From Microbacterium sp. A20 (GTDB lineage: Bacteria; Actinomycetota; Actinomycetes; Actinomycetales; Microbacteriaceae): a stretch of DNA of 64,000 nt. A program made the translations under genes and the position numbers. A model generated the notes under the pieces. It searched no databases. It saw nothing but the letters and a program-made list of their open reading frames with translations, and had not been told where the DNA came from. The number at the start of each line of letters is the position of its first letter. Position 1 is the first letter of the stretch. The DNA is taken from contig NZ_SSDF01000072.1 in NCBI RefSeq assembly GCF_004794515.1, forward strand, positions 46,581-110,580, read 5' to 3'. Shown in pieces: positions 34,698 to 45,362 of the stretch.

Positions 34698-35918
34698 TCA
34701 GCGCTGCGGGCGTCGAAGCGGGACCCGTCGCCGCACCTGTTCGGCGGTCCCGATCGAGCCGAGGATCAGCGCTGTCTGCAGGATGAGCGCCTCGCGGGGA
34801 CCGGTGGCATCCCACCCGATGACCTCGCTCACGCGCTTGAGTCGGTAGCGCACCGTGTTCGGGTGCACGAAGAGCTCGCGGGCCGTCGCCTCGAGGGAGC
34901 GGCCGTTGTCGAGGTAGCTCCAGAGCGTCGTGACCAGGTCTGTGGAGTGCGCCTGCAACGGACGGAAGATGCGCTCGATCAGAGTCTGCTTCGCGAGCGG
35001 GTCGCCGGCGAGGGCTCGCTCGGGGAGCAGGTCGTCGGCCTCGACCGGGCGGGGAGCGCTGCGCCAGGCGCGGGCCACCGCGAAGCCGGCGAGAGCGGCG
35101 CGGGCGCTCTGACTCGCGTCGACGAGGGCCGCGACGGCAGGGCCGAGCACGACGTAGCCCGGTCCGAACGACGGCTCGAGTCGGGTCGCGATCTCCTGGA
35201 ACCCGAGCTCCTCTTCCTCCCCTTCGGCCCCTTCAGCGCGCGCACGCCCGAGGACGAGGACGAGTCGAGAGCCCTGCACACCGATGAGGACGTCGACGGC
35301 GAGCTTCCTGGCGGTTCGGCGGACGAGATCCACATCGAACTGCGGGGGTGTGGTGCCGACCAGGACGGCGACCTCGCCGTGGCCGTGCCAGCCGAGTGCC
35401 GCGATGCGGCTCGGCAGTTCCTCGTCGGCTTCGCCGGTGAGGATGGAGTCGACGACGAGGGCTTCGAGCCGGGCGTCCCACAGGCCGCGCGCCTCGGCGG
35501 CCCTCGCGTACACGTCGGCCGCGGCGAAGGCGACATCGCGCGAGTAGAGCAGGATCGCCTCGCGGAGATCGTTGCCTCTGCCGGCGACGCGTTCCTCGGT
35601 GACCTCGACGGTCACCCGGATCAGCTGGAGCGTCTGCTGGAGGCTGACGCTCCGCAGCAGCTCACGCGGAGCCGCAGCGAAGATATCGGCCGCGATCCAT
35701 GGCGTGGAGGTGGGGTCTTCGTACCACTGGATGAACGACGTGATACCCGCCTGGGCCACCAGCCCGACCGCGGAGCGGCGGGCTGGTGGCATGTCGGCGT
35801 ACCACGGGAGGGTGTCCTCCAGGCGCTTGATCGTCACCGAGGCGATATCACCGGAGATCCGGCGCAGCCAGGTGAGCGTCGCGGCCTTGTCCATGCCGGA
35901 AGGAGAAGAACCTGTCAC
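34698..35918 (-). CDS. fasR: FasR, PucR-type activator of fatty-acid synthesis
   Basis: A 406-residue regulator. The C-terminal PucR helix-turn-helix reads LEATARELFVHPNTVRYRLKRVSEVIG (residues about 343-370), and the long N-terminal part is a GGDEF-related sensing region. In Streptomyces coelicolor the protein at this position, FasR, activates fabD-H-acpP-fabF, and the order here is identical. The start is GTG 35918, only seven bases past the aceE stop, so fasR may be read from the aceE promoter; ATG 35894 is an alternative. Confidence 0.88.
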   Translation of the reverse strand: MTGSSPSGMDKAATLTWLRRISGDIASVTIKRLEDTLPWYADMPPARRSAVGLVAQAGITSFIQWYEDPTSTPWIAADIFAAAPRELLRSVSLQQTLQLIRVTVEVTEERVAGRGNDLREAILLYSRDVAFAAADVYARAAEARGLWDARLEALVVDSILTGEADEELPSRIAALGWHGHGEVAVLVGTTPPQFDVDLVRRTARKLAVDVLIGVQGSRLVLVLGRARAEGAEGEEEELGFQEIATRLEPSFGPGYVVLGPAVAALVDASQSARAALAGFAVARAWRSAPRPVEADDLLPERALAGDPLAKQTLIERIFRPLQAHSTDLVTTLWSYLDNGRSLEATARELFVHPNTVRYRLKRVSEVIGWDATGPREALILQTALILGSIGTAEQVRRRVPLRRPQR

Positions 35919-35925
35919 CGAGGGC

Positions 35926-38652
<2,727 letters not shown>

Positions 38653-38746
38653 GGGGCGAACCTTTCGTCAAGCTGGCAGGTCATGCCAAGGAAACGGGAA
38701 GCGACACGGGCAGCCTTGTCAGCTGTGCACAACGCGCGCCGCAATC

Positions 38747-38752
38747 AGCCTA
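38747..38752 (-). promoter_or_regulatory. Possible -10 element of aceE (TAGGCT)
   Basis: On the minus strand TAGGCT predicts a start near 38740 and a leader of about 90 bases before the ribosome site and GTG 38652. Confidence 0.45.
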
Positions 38753-38790
38753 TCCCTCTTCTACGACACGGGTGCGCATCGGGTGGCCGA

Positions 38791-38796
38791 TACACT
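38791..38796 (+). promoter_or_regulatory. -10 element of tRNA-Val (TACACT)
   Basis: TACACT lies ten bases ahead of the tRNA 5' end, predicting a very short 5' leader for RNase P to remove. Confidence 0.5.
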
Positions 38797-38806
38797 GGGT
38801 GCACCA

Positions 38807-38879
38807 GGGCCTTTAGCTCAGCTGGTAGAGCGCCACGTTTACACCGTGGATGTCGTCGGTTCGATCCCGGCAGGGCCCA
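38807..38879 (+). tRNA. tRNA-Val (anticodon TAC)
   Basis: A 73-base cloverleaf. The acceptor arms GGGCCTT/AGGGCCC pair with one T-G and are followed by discriminator A. The D arm holds AGCTCAGCTGGTAGAGC, the anticodon stem is CCACG/CGTGG around TTTACAC giving anticodon TAC (reads GUA), and the T arm is GTCGG-TTCGATC-CCGGC. The 3' CCA is not encoded. Confidence 0.97.
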
Positions 38880-38920
38880 CATCCTCACCGCGACCCCTGG
38901 TGGTCGCCGCCCTGCAGTCC

Positions 38921-38926
38921 TAGGCT
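38921..38926 (+). promoter_or_regulatory. -10 element of the RibD-C/DHFR-like gene (TAGGCT)
   Basis: TAGGCT ends six bases before ATG 38933, predicting a leaderless transcript separate from the tRNA. Confidence 0.5.
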
Positions 38927-38932
38927 CCCCGC

Positions 38933-39490
38933 ATGGGTACCCTGACCTTCTGCATCAACGTCACCCTCGACGGCTGCGTCGATCATCGGGAGGGGATCGC
39001 CGATGAGGAGACTCATCCCCTCTTCACGCGGCTCCTGGATGAAGCTGGCGCGATGCTCTGGGGGCGCACCACCTACGAGATGATGGAGAGCGCCTGGCCG
39101 GCGGTCGCCCGCGGAGACGTGGAAGCGGACGCCACGATGCGCGAGTGGGCGGTCAAGCTCGACGCCAAGCCCAAGTACGTGGTGTCATCCACCCGCGAGG
39201 ACTTCCCCTGGGCCAACAGCCACCGCATCATCGGTGATCTGCGCGAGGGCGTGCAGAAGCTCAAGGACGACACGCCGGCCGGAGTGCTTCTCGGCAGCGC
39301 CTCGCTGGCGACCGAACTCGACCGGCTGGACCTGATCGACGAGTACCGGTTCCTGGTCCATCCGCGGATCGCCGGGCACGGCCCGACCCTTTTCGAGGCC
39401 GGTCTGCCGAGTACTCGGCGACTCGAGTTGGTTTCCGCGACTCCGCTCCGCAACGGGGCGATCATGACGCACTACCGACGGGCTGATTGA
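38933..39490 (+). CDS. Dihydrofolate reductase-fold protein (RibD C-terminal family)
   Basis: A 185-residue protein of the RibD-C/DHFR superfamily. Visible parts are ITLDG-like VTLDGCVD at residues 10-17, MLWGRTTYEMM, VVSSTRE, and LLGSASLATELDRLDLIDEYRFLVHPRIAGHG. These proteins bind NADPH and reduce small molecules. It is not a housekeeping DHFR, and the substrate is unknown. Confidence 0.85.
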   Translation: MGTLTFCINVTLDGCVDHREGIADEETHPLFTRLLDEAGAMLWGRTTYEMMESAWPAVARGDVEADATMREWAVKLDAKPKYVVSSTREDFPWANSHRIIGDLREGVQKLKDDTPAGVLLGSASLATELDRLDLIDEYRFLVHPRIAGHGPTLFEAGLPSTRRLELVSATPLRNGAIMTHYRRAD

Positions 39491-39620
39491 CTCCTCGCAG
39501 CGAGGAGCGACCTACCTCGACCGAGTCCTCAGCGCAAGGCCTGCGGGCGCTCGCGTCTCCAGCGCGTACCCTCGGATGCACGGCAAGACTCGATGATCGA
39601 GGGACGGGGAGGTCTCACAC

Positions 39621-40508
39621 GTGGCGCGACGCATCGTCATCAGCGGAGCATCGGGACTGATCGGTTCAGCGCTCGTGTCTTCGCTCCGCGCTGACGGAAT
39701 CGAGGTGACGACTCTCGTCCGACGCGCTCCGCGAGCGGAGAACGAGACGCAATGGGAACCGGGGGAGCGCGCCCTCGATCCGGACGTCCTCGCCGGAGCC
39801 GAAGCGATCGTCGCACTGGGTGGTGCCAGCGTCGGCCGTCTGCCGTGGACCAAGCGCTACCGTCGTGAGTTGGTCGACTCGCGTCTGCAGGCGACCAGGA
39901 CGATCACGACCGCTCTCCGTTCCCTGCGGTCCGACGCCCCCGCACTCGTCTCGGCATCCGCCGTGGGCTACTACGGCTCCGCCCCGGGCGAGATCCTCAC
40001 GGAGGACTCCGCCGCCGGTCAGACCTTCTTGGCGGACCTCACGGTGCGCTGGGAGGCCGAGGCCCGTCAGGCCGAGGACCACACCCGGGTCGCACTGCTG
40101 CGCACGGCCCCGGTCATCCACCGGCGCGGCGTCCTCAAGCCCCTCATCCAGCTGACTCGGTTCGGCGTCTCCGGTCCGCTCGGACGAGGGACGCAGATGT
40201 GGCCGTGGATCTCGCTCGATGACGAGGTGGCAGCGATTCGTCATGTGCTCGATCACAAGATCACCGGACCCGTGAACCTGACCGGACCCGCACCGGCGTC
40301 CGCCAACGACATCGGCCGTGCCCTCGCCACCCGCATGCACCGTCCGTTCTGGCTCCCGGCACCGGCGTGGGCGCTCCGCCTCGCGCTCGGCGACGCCGCG
40401 GAGTCGCTGCTGCTGCCGGACGCGGACGTACGTCCCCAGGTGCTGGAGCGCACGGGGTTCCGGTTCGCGCACGCGACCGCGGCTGCCGCCGTCGCGGCGG
40501 CGCTCTGA
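39621..40508 (+). CDS. TIGR01777-family NAD(P)-dependent epimerase
   Basis: A 295-residue extended SDR. The Rossmann motif is SGASGLIGSAL (residues 8-18), and SASAVGYYGSAPGE, TAPVIHRRGVLKPL and VNLTGPAPASANDIGRAL follow the TIGR01777 (YfcH) pattern. Residues SASAVGYYG include the catalytic Ser and Tyr region. The start is GTG 39621. The substrate is unknown; relatives occur near cell-division or lipoate genes. Confidence 0.88.
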   Translation: MARRIVISGASGLIGSALVSSLRADGIEVTTLVRRAPRAENETQWEPGERALDPDVLAGAEAIVALGGASVGRLPWTKRYRRELVDSRLQATRTITTALRSLRSDAPALVSASAVGYYGSAPGEILTEDSAAGQTFLADLTVRWEAEARQAEDHTRVALLRTAPVIHRRGVLKPLIQLTRFGVSGPLGRGTQMWPWISLDDEVAAIRHVLDHKITGPVNLTGPAPASANDIGRALATRMHRPFWLPAPAWALRLALGDAAESLLLPDADVRPQVLERTGFRFAHATAAAAVAAAL

Positions 40509-40552
40509 GGTTCTCACGGGACCACCACTCCCGGAGCGGGACCCTCCACTGC

Positions 40553-40558
40553 AAGACT
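40553..40558 (+). promoter_or_regulatory. -10 element of ldh (AAGACT)
   Basis: AAGACT ends six bases before ATG 40565. It departs from TANNNT at the first base. Confidence 0.4.
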
Positions 40559-40564
40559 GAGCGC

Positions 40565-41518
40565 ATGGAGATCATCGAGAACTCGAAGCTCACGGTCGTC
40601 GGCGCGGGAAGCGTGGGATCGAGTGTCGCCTACGCGGCACTGATCCGCGGATCGGCGCGCCACGTCGCGCTGTACGACATCGCGACCGAGAAGGTCGAGG
40701 CCGAGGTGCTCGACCTCGCGCACGGGACGCAGTTCACCGGTTCGAGCGACATCATCGGGGGAAGCGACATCTCGGTGGCGGCGGGCTCGCACGTCGTGGT
40801 GATCACCGCCGGGGCGAAGCAGAAACCGGGTCAGACCCGCATCGAGCTCGCCGAGGTGAACGCGGGCATCATCCGCCGCATGATGCCGGATCTGCTCGAG
40901 GTCGCGCCGAACGCGATCTACGTGATCGTCACCAACCCCTGCGACGTGCTGACCGTGATCGCGCAGGAGGAGACCGGGCTCCCGCCGGAGCGGATTTTCG
41001 CGTCAGGCACTGTGCTCGACACCTCCCGACTGCGCTGGAAGCTGGGGGAGCGCGCCGGAGTGTCGACCGCCAGCGTGCACGCGTACATCATCGGTGAGCA
41101 CGGCGACACGGAGTTCCCGCTGTGGTCGCGCGCGACCATCGGCACGGTCCCGATCCTGGAGTGGGAGACGCCGGACCACCCGCGATTCACCCTCGATGAG
41201 CTGCAGGACATCGCGGTCGACGTGCGCGATGCCGCATACAAGGTCATCCAGGGCAAGGGCGCGACCAATTACGCGATCGGTCTGTCCAGTGCGCGGATCG
41301 TCGAGGCGATCCTCCGCGACGAGCACGCGGTGATGCCCGTGAGCACCGTGCTGCGCGACTTCCACGGACTCGACGGCGTCGCTCTGTCCGTCCCCTCGAT
41401 CGTGAGCGCGAAGGGTGCGGTTCCGATCCGGAACACCTCGTTCTCGAGCGACGAGCTGGCGCTGCTGCGCCAGTCGGCGGATGCGCTGCAGGCGGCCGCC
41501 GCGGATCTGCGCCGCTGA
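40565..41518 (+). CDS. ldh: L-lactate dehydrogenase
   Basis: A 317-residue NAD-dependent dehydrogenase. The nucleotide loop is GAGSVGSS (residues 13-20), the catalytic loop is GAKQKPGQTR with Gln86 marking lactate and not malate specificity, and proton-relay His179 is in GEHGD. It interconverts pyruvate and lactate. ATG 40565 is chosen because the chain then begins just before the first beta strand. A terminator overlaps its stop codon. Confidence 0.95.
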   Translation: MEIIENSKLTVVGAGSVGSSVAYAALIRGSARHVALYDIATEKVEAEVLDLAHGTQFTGSSDIIGGSDISVAAGSHVVVITAGAKQKPGQTRIELAEVNAGIIRRMMPDLLEVAPNAIYVIVTNPCDVLTVIAQEETGLPPERIFASGTVLDTSRLRWKLGERAGVSTASVHAYIIGEHGDTEFPLWSRATIGTVPILEWETPDHPRFTLDELQDIAVDVRDAAYKVIQGKGATNYAIGLSSARIVEAILRDEHAVMPVSTVLRDFHGLDGVALSVPSIVSAKGAVPIRNTSFSSDELALLRQSADALQAAAADLRR

Positions 41519-41546
41519 GAGGCACCGGCGCGAACCGGTGCCTCTC
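41517..41546. terminator. Terminator of ldh, probably bidirectional
   Basis: GAGAGGCACCGG pairs perfectly with CCGGTGCCTCTC around CGCGAA. The left arm begins within the ldh stop codon, and the convergent SDR gene ends five bases later. Confidence 0.92.
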
Positions 41547-41550
41547 GCTC

Positions 41551-42315
41551 TCACCGGCCGTGCGGATCCGTGCGGTTGAGGGTGGCGACGACCTGGTCGT
41601 AGTCACCCCGGGCTTCGCCGTACCGGAGGAACTTCACGCGCTCGACCTGGATCTCCGCCGCATCCGGTTGCGACTCGAACAGCCCCATCACCTCGTCGAT
41701 GAACTCGTCGAGCGGCATCGCGGCCTCGTTCTCCTCATGCCCGGGCATGAGGGCGGTGCGCACCGCCGGCGGTTCCAGCTCGAGAACCGACACCGTCGTA
41801 TCCGCGAGCTGCAGGCGCAGAGATTCGCTGAGCATGTGGATCGCGGCCTTGCTCGCGTTGTACGTGGGCGTCACCCGGAGAGGGGCGAAGGCGAGTCCGG
41901 AAGAGACCGTCATGATCGTCGCGTCCGGCTGCGCGCGCAGGTGCTCGATGAAAGCGGCGATGAGGCGGATCGGCCCGAGGATGTTCGTGGTGACCGTCTC
42001 CTCAGCCGTGGCGAGGAAGCTCGACGGGGCTGTCCAGTCCTCGGTGCGCATGACACCGGCCATCGTGATGAGCACGTTCAGTTCGGGGTGCTCGGCGAGT
42101 ACCGTGCGTGACGCGTCGTCGATGCTGCCCGCATCCGCCGTGTCGATCCGCACCGTGTGGATGCCGGGATGTTCGGTGGCGATCGCCGTGAGGCGGTCCT
42201 GGCGACGCCCGCCCACGATCACCGTGTTGCCACGGTCGTGGAGGCGCACGGCGAGCGCGAGCCCGATGCCGCTGGTCGCACCGGGGATGAAGATGGTGTT
42301 TCCGCTGATGTTCAT
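41551..42315 (-). CDS. Short-chain dehydrogenase/reductase (DltE-like)
   Basis: A 254-residue classical SDR. The cofactor motif is PGATSGIGLALA (residues 10-21), MAGVMR stands for NAG, and the active site is SSG and YNASK. The oxidoreductase specificity is unknown. It is divergent from an XRE/MmyB regulator with an operator-like repeat between, so it is probably the regulator's target. Confidence 0.88.
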   Translation of the reverse strand: MNISGNTIFIPGATSGIGLALAVRLHDRGNTVIVGGRRQDRLTAIATEHPGIHTVRIDTADAGSIDDASRTVLAEHPELNVLITMAGVMRTEDWTAPSSFLATAEETVTTNILGPIRLIAAFIEHLRAQPDATIMTVSSGLAFAPLRVTPTYNASKAAIHMLSESLRLQLADTTVSVLELEPPAVRTALMPGHEENEAAMPLDEFIDEVMGLFESQPDAAEIQVERVKFLRYGEARGDYDQVVATLNRTDPHGR

Positions 42316-42361
42316 GTCCCCAGCCTCGGCGCCGCCCGGCTGCTGCTCCAGAGAGCGGTCA

Positions 42362-42384
42362 TCCAGGGATCGGCGGTCCCTGGA
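42362..42384. promoter_or_regulatory. Operator between the SDR and XRE-regulator genes
   Basis: TCCAGGGA and TCCCTGGA form perfect eight-base arms around seven bases. It sits between divergent genes, 47 bases from the SDR start and 32 from the regulator start. Confidence 0.7.
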
Positions 42385-42403
42385 ACGTGCGCCGATGCCG
42401 GTG

Positions 42404-42409
42404 GATACT
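42404..42409 (+). promoter_or_regulatory. -10 element of the XRE regulator gene (GATACT)
   Basis: GATACT ends six bases before ATG 42416, predicting a leaderless transcript just downstream of the operator. Confidence 0.5.
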
Positions 42410-42415
42410 TCAGGA

Positions 42416-43252
42416 ATGGATCGTGATGCTCTCGCCGAGTTCCTCCTCCGTCGGAGGGAGTCACTGACCCCTGCAGACGTGGGGCTCTCCACGGGCGCGC
42501 GCCGTCGTACCGCGGGGCTGCGCCGCGAGGAGGTGGCCCAGCTGGCGATGATGTCGACCGATTACTACACGCGCCTCGAACAGCGGCGAGGACCGCAGCC
42601 CAGCGTGCAGATCCTCACCTCGCTCGCCCGTGCGCTGCGGCTGACCGAAGACGAGCGCGACTACCTGTTCCGGCTCTGCGGACACAGTGCTCCTGACCGC
42701 GCCCGCGTGACCGACTATGTGCGGCCCGGCATCCTGCGCGTGCTCGATCGACTGCACGACACCCCCGCCTTCGTCGTCTCGCTGCTCGACGAGGTGCTCG
42801 TGCAGAACGATGCCTCCCGCGCGCTCGTGGGCGACGCGAGCGCGCTCACCGGGCTCGACCGCAGCGGCATCTACCGGTGGTTCGCCTATCCGGACGATGA
42901 GCGGCGCCGGTATCGCGAGGTCGATCACCCCCGACAGGCACGCGCGCTCGTCGGGTCGCTGCGTGCGGCCCACGGCGTGATGGGGGCTCGATCACGAGCG
43001 GGTGAAATCGTCGCAGAGCTGACGGCCCGCAGCCCGGAGTTCGTCGAGCTGTGGGACGCGCATGAGGTGAGCCGCCGGTTCGAGCAGCACAAGGTCATGG
43101 TGCACCCCGAGCTCGGTGAGATCGAGGTCGACTGTCAGGCGCTCTTCACCGAAGACGAGTCGCAGGCGCTCATCGTGCTCACGGCGGCGCCGGGCAGCGA
43201 GGCAGCGAGCAAACTCGAGTTCCTGCGGGTGCTGGGGACCCAGAACGTCTGA
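42416..43252 (+). CDS. XRE-family regulator with MmyB-like ligand-binding domain
   Basis: A 278-residue regulator. The helix-turn-helix is at residues 5-75 (RRTAGLRREEVAQLAMMSTDYYTRLEQRRGPQPS), which is the form found with MmyB-like domains. Residues 95-270 form a PAS-like ligand pocket that in relatives binds a fatty acid. It probably controls the divergent SDR gene and itself through the repeat at 42362-42384. Confidence 0.9.
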   Translation: MDRDALAEFLLRRRESLTPADVGLSTGARRRTAGLRREEVAQLAMMSTDYYTRLEQRRGPQPSVQILTSLARALRLTEDERDYLFRLCGHSAPDRARVTDYVRPGILRVLDRLHDTPAFVVSLLDEVLVQNDASRALVGDASALTGLDRSGIYRWFAYPDDERRRYREVDHPRQARALVGSLRAAHGVMGARSRAGEIVAELTARSPEFVELWDAHEVSRRFEQHKVMVHPELGEIEVDCQALFTEDESQALIVLTAAPGSEAASKLEFLRVLGTQNV

Positions 43253-43263
43253 CCCGACGCCGG

Positions 43264-44103
43264 TCAGGACTCCTCGTGGGTCCTCGGGTCGGCGTCGAAC
43301 AGCCGGCCGTCGGGGCGTCCGAGTGCGGTGATCGCAGACACCTCGGCGTCATCGAGCACGATCTCGGCCGCCGCGAGGTTCGCCTCCTGGTGCTCCCGCG
43401 ACGACGCCTTGGGGATCGACACCGTGCCCCGGGCGACGTGCCACGCGAGGACCGTCTGCGCCGGGGTCGCACCGTGCGCTGCGGCGACCTCATGGATCAC
43501 CGCCTCGTCGAGCAGCTCCTTGGCACGCCCGAGAGGGCTCCACGCCTCGGTGAGGATGCCGTGCTCGCGGTGGTACGCGAGCTGCTCCTCCTGCGGGAAG
43601 TACGGGTGCACCTCGATCTGGTTGACGACGGGGCGCACGCCGGTCTCGCGCTCGATGCGCTCCAGGTGCTCCGGCAGGAAGTTCGAGACGCCGATCTGCC
43701 GCACCACCCCACGCGCCTGCGCATCGACGAGTGCTGCCCACGCCTGGACGTACTCGTCCTGGCTCGGGTTCGGCCAGTGGATGAGGTGCAGGTCCGTCGC
43801 GTCGAGCCCGAGGCGCGAACGGCTCTCCTCGATGCTGGTGCGCGCCTTCGCGGATGGGTGGTGGCGTCCGGGCAGTTTCGTGGTGACGATGATCTCCGAG
43901 CGGTCGACGCCGGACGCGGCGACGCCTCGGCCGACCGATCCCTCGTTCTCGTAGTTGAAGGCCGTGTCGATGAGGCGGTATCCCGCTCCGATGCCCCCGG
44001 CGACGGCATCTGCTCCGGCATCGCCGTTGAGCGCATACGTGCCGAGCCCGATCGCCGGGAGGGCGAAGCCGTTGTGGGCGGTGAAGGTGGGGACAGTGGT
44101 CAT
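43264..44103 (-). CDS. Aldo/keto reductase
   Basis: A 279-residue AKR. The tetrad is visible as Asp and Tyr in LIDTAFNYENEG, Lys in VTTKLPG and His in LHLIHWPNP. Cofactor residues IPKASSREHQEANL mark NADPH use. The start is ATG 44103, with GGAGGAG eight bases upstream. It resembles 2,5-diketogluconate reductase-type enzymes and the true substrate is unknown. Confidence 0.92.
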   Translation of the reverse strand: MTTVPTFTAHNGFALPAIGLGTYALNGDAGADAVAGGIGAGYRLIDTAFNYENEGSVGRGVAASGVDRSEIIVTTKLPGRHHPSAKARTSIEESRSRLGLDATDLHLIHWPNPSQDEYVQAWAALVDAQARGVVRQIGVSNFLPEHLERIERETGVRPVVNQIEVHPYFPQEEQLAYHREHGILTEAWSPLGRAKELLDEAVIHEVAAAHGATPAQTVLAWHVARGTVSIPKASSREHQEANLAAAEIVLDDAEVSAITALGRPDGRLFDADPRTHEES

Positions 44104-44134
44104 CGTGACTCCTCCGGTGCGTTTCCTCCGAGCG

Positions 44135-44140
44135 TACGCT
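44135..44140 (+). promoter_or_regulatory. -10 element of the YchJ-like gene (TACGCT)
   Basis: TACGCT ends six bases before ATG 44147, predicting a leaderless mRNA divergent from the aldo/keto reductase. Confidence 0.5.
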
Positions 44141-44146
44141 GGGGGA

Positions 44147-44569
44147 ATGACAGCGGAGGCGGACATGGCGTCGGATGACATCGTGATCGAGGATGCGGCG
44201 CGATGCCCGTGCTCGTCGGGCGATGTGTTCGGATCCTGCTGCGGTCCGCTGCTGCAGGGCGCGCCGGCTCCGACCGCCGAGCGCCTGATGAGGTCGCGGT
44301 ACACGGCGTTCGGTCTGCGCGACGCGACGCACCTGCTGCGCACATGGCACCCGACGTCGAGACCGCGCACGATCGACTTCGAGCCGGATCTCGAATGGCG
44401 GCGACTGCTGGTGCTCGATCGTCTGGCCGGCGGTCCGTTCGACGACCAGGGTGTCGTGGAGTTCGAGGCCCTCTGGAGCCAGGGCACCGAGCGAGGGTCT
44501 CTGCATGAGCGCAGCCGCTTCGTCCGCGAGGATCGGCAGTGGTACTACGTCGACGGCGACGTGCGCTGA
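44147..44569 (+). CDS. YchJ-family SEC-C motif protein (UPF0225)
   Basis: A 140-residue protein. The N-terminal SEC-C zinc motif is CPCSSGDVFGSCCG (residues 20-33). The YchJ body follows with RLMRSRYTAFGLRDATHLLRTWHP and the terminal FVREDRQWYYVDGDV. SEC-C motifs bind zinc and often contact SecB or other proteins. Its role is unknown. Confidence 0.88.
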   Translation: MTAEADMASDDIVIEDAARCPCSSGDVFGSCCGPLLQGAPAPTAERLMRSRYTAFGLRDATHLLRTWHPTSRPRTIDFEPDLEWRRLLVLDRLAGGPFDDQGVVEFEALWSQGTERGSLHERSRFVREDRQWYYVDGDVR

Positions 44570-44592
44570 CGGGCGGATGTCGCCGCAGCGAC

Positions 44593-44598
44593 TAGATT
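44593..44598 (+). promoter_or_regulatory. -10 element of the zinc-ribbon gene (TAGATT)
   Basis: TAGATT ends seven bases before GTG 44606, consistent with a leaderless transcript. Confidence 0.45.
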
Positions 44599-44605
44599 TG
44601 AGAGC

Positions 44606-45340
44606 GTGAACGCCAGCCCCGAGAACCAGCGCACCCTGCTCGACATCGCCGACCTCGACCGGCGCATCGCGCAGGCCGAGCGCGCCCGCACCAAGCCGAG
44701 CCAGGCGGGGCGGATCACCGAGCTCGTCTCCATCCGTCAGGAGCAGCTCCGCGAGCTCACGACACTCACCGGTACCCGCGACGACGTGCGCACCGAGCTG
44801 AAGCGGCTGGAGTCCGATGTGGCCGTGGTCGAGGCGCGACGCAACCGTGACGCCGAACGACTCGCCGCATCGACCAACTCGAAAGACGCGCAGGCGCTCG
44901 AGCACGAGCTCGCCAGCCTCGCCCGGCGGCAGAGCGACCTCGAAGATGCCGAGCTCGACGTCATGGGACGGCTCGAAGAGGCAGAGGCCGCGGTCGCAGC
45001 ACAGCAGGCGCTCCTCGAGACGACCACTTCCGAGGGGTCGGCCCTGACCGCGCAGGCCAAGGCCGATGTCGCCGCGGCGACCGAATTGGGAGCGCAGCTC
45101 GCCCGCGATCGGGCAGCCGTGGCCGAGGGCGTCTCGCCGGAACTCCTGGCCGAGTACGCGCGTCGCGCGACGAACAGTGCCGGCGCCGCACTTCTCACCC
45201 GCGGCACCTGCGAGGGCTGCCGCATCCTGCTTCCCAGCACCGATCTGAACGACATCCGCCGCGCGGCGGACGACCTCGTGGTCTCCTGCCCCGAGTGCGG
45301 CTGCATCCTCGTGCGCACCGAGGAATCCGGGCTCGCATGA
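44606..45340 (+). CDS. Coiled-coil C4 zinc-ribbon protein (DUF164/CT398-like)
   Basis: A 244-residue protein. Residues 10-165 are a long antiparallel coiled coil rich in Ala, Glu and Arg. The C terminus holds a zinc ribbon, CEGC then CPEC (about residues 203-206 and 229-232). This is the CT398/DUF164 fold, widespread and often suspected of nucleic-acid binding. It lies 22 bases ahead of the polymerase-like gene, and the two are probably co-transcribed. Confidence 0.9.
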   Translation: MNASPENQRTLLDIADLDRRIAQAERARTKPSQAGRITELVSIRQEQLRELTTLTGTRDDVRTELKRLESDVAVVEARRNRDAERLAASTNSKDAQALEHELASLARRQSDLEDAELDVMGRLEEAEAAVAAQQALLETTTSEGSALTAQAKADVAAATELGAQLARDRAAVAEGVSPELLAEYARRATNSAGAALLTRGTCEGCRILLPSTDLNDIRRAADDLVVSCPECGCILVRTEESGLA

Positions 45341-45362
45341 GCGGTGCCTGCGCCCGCCACCG

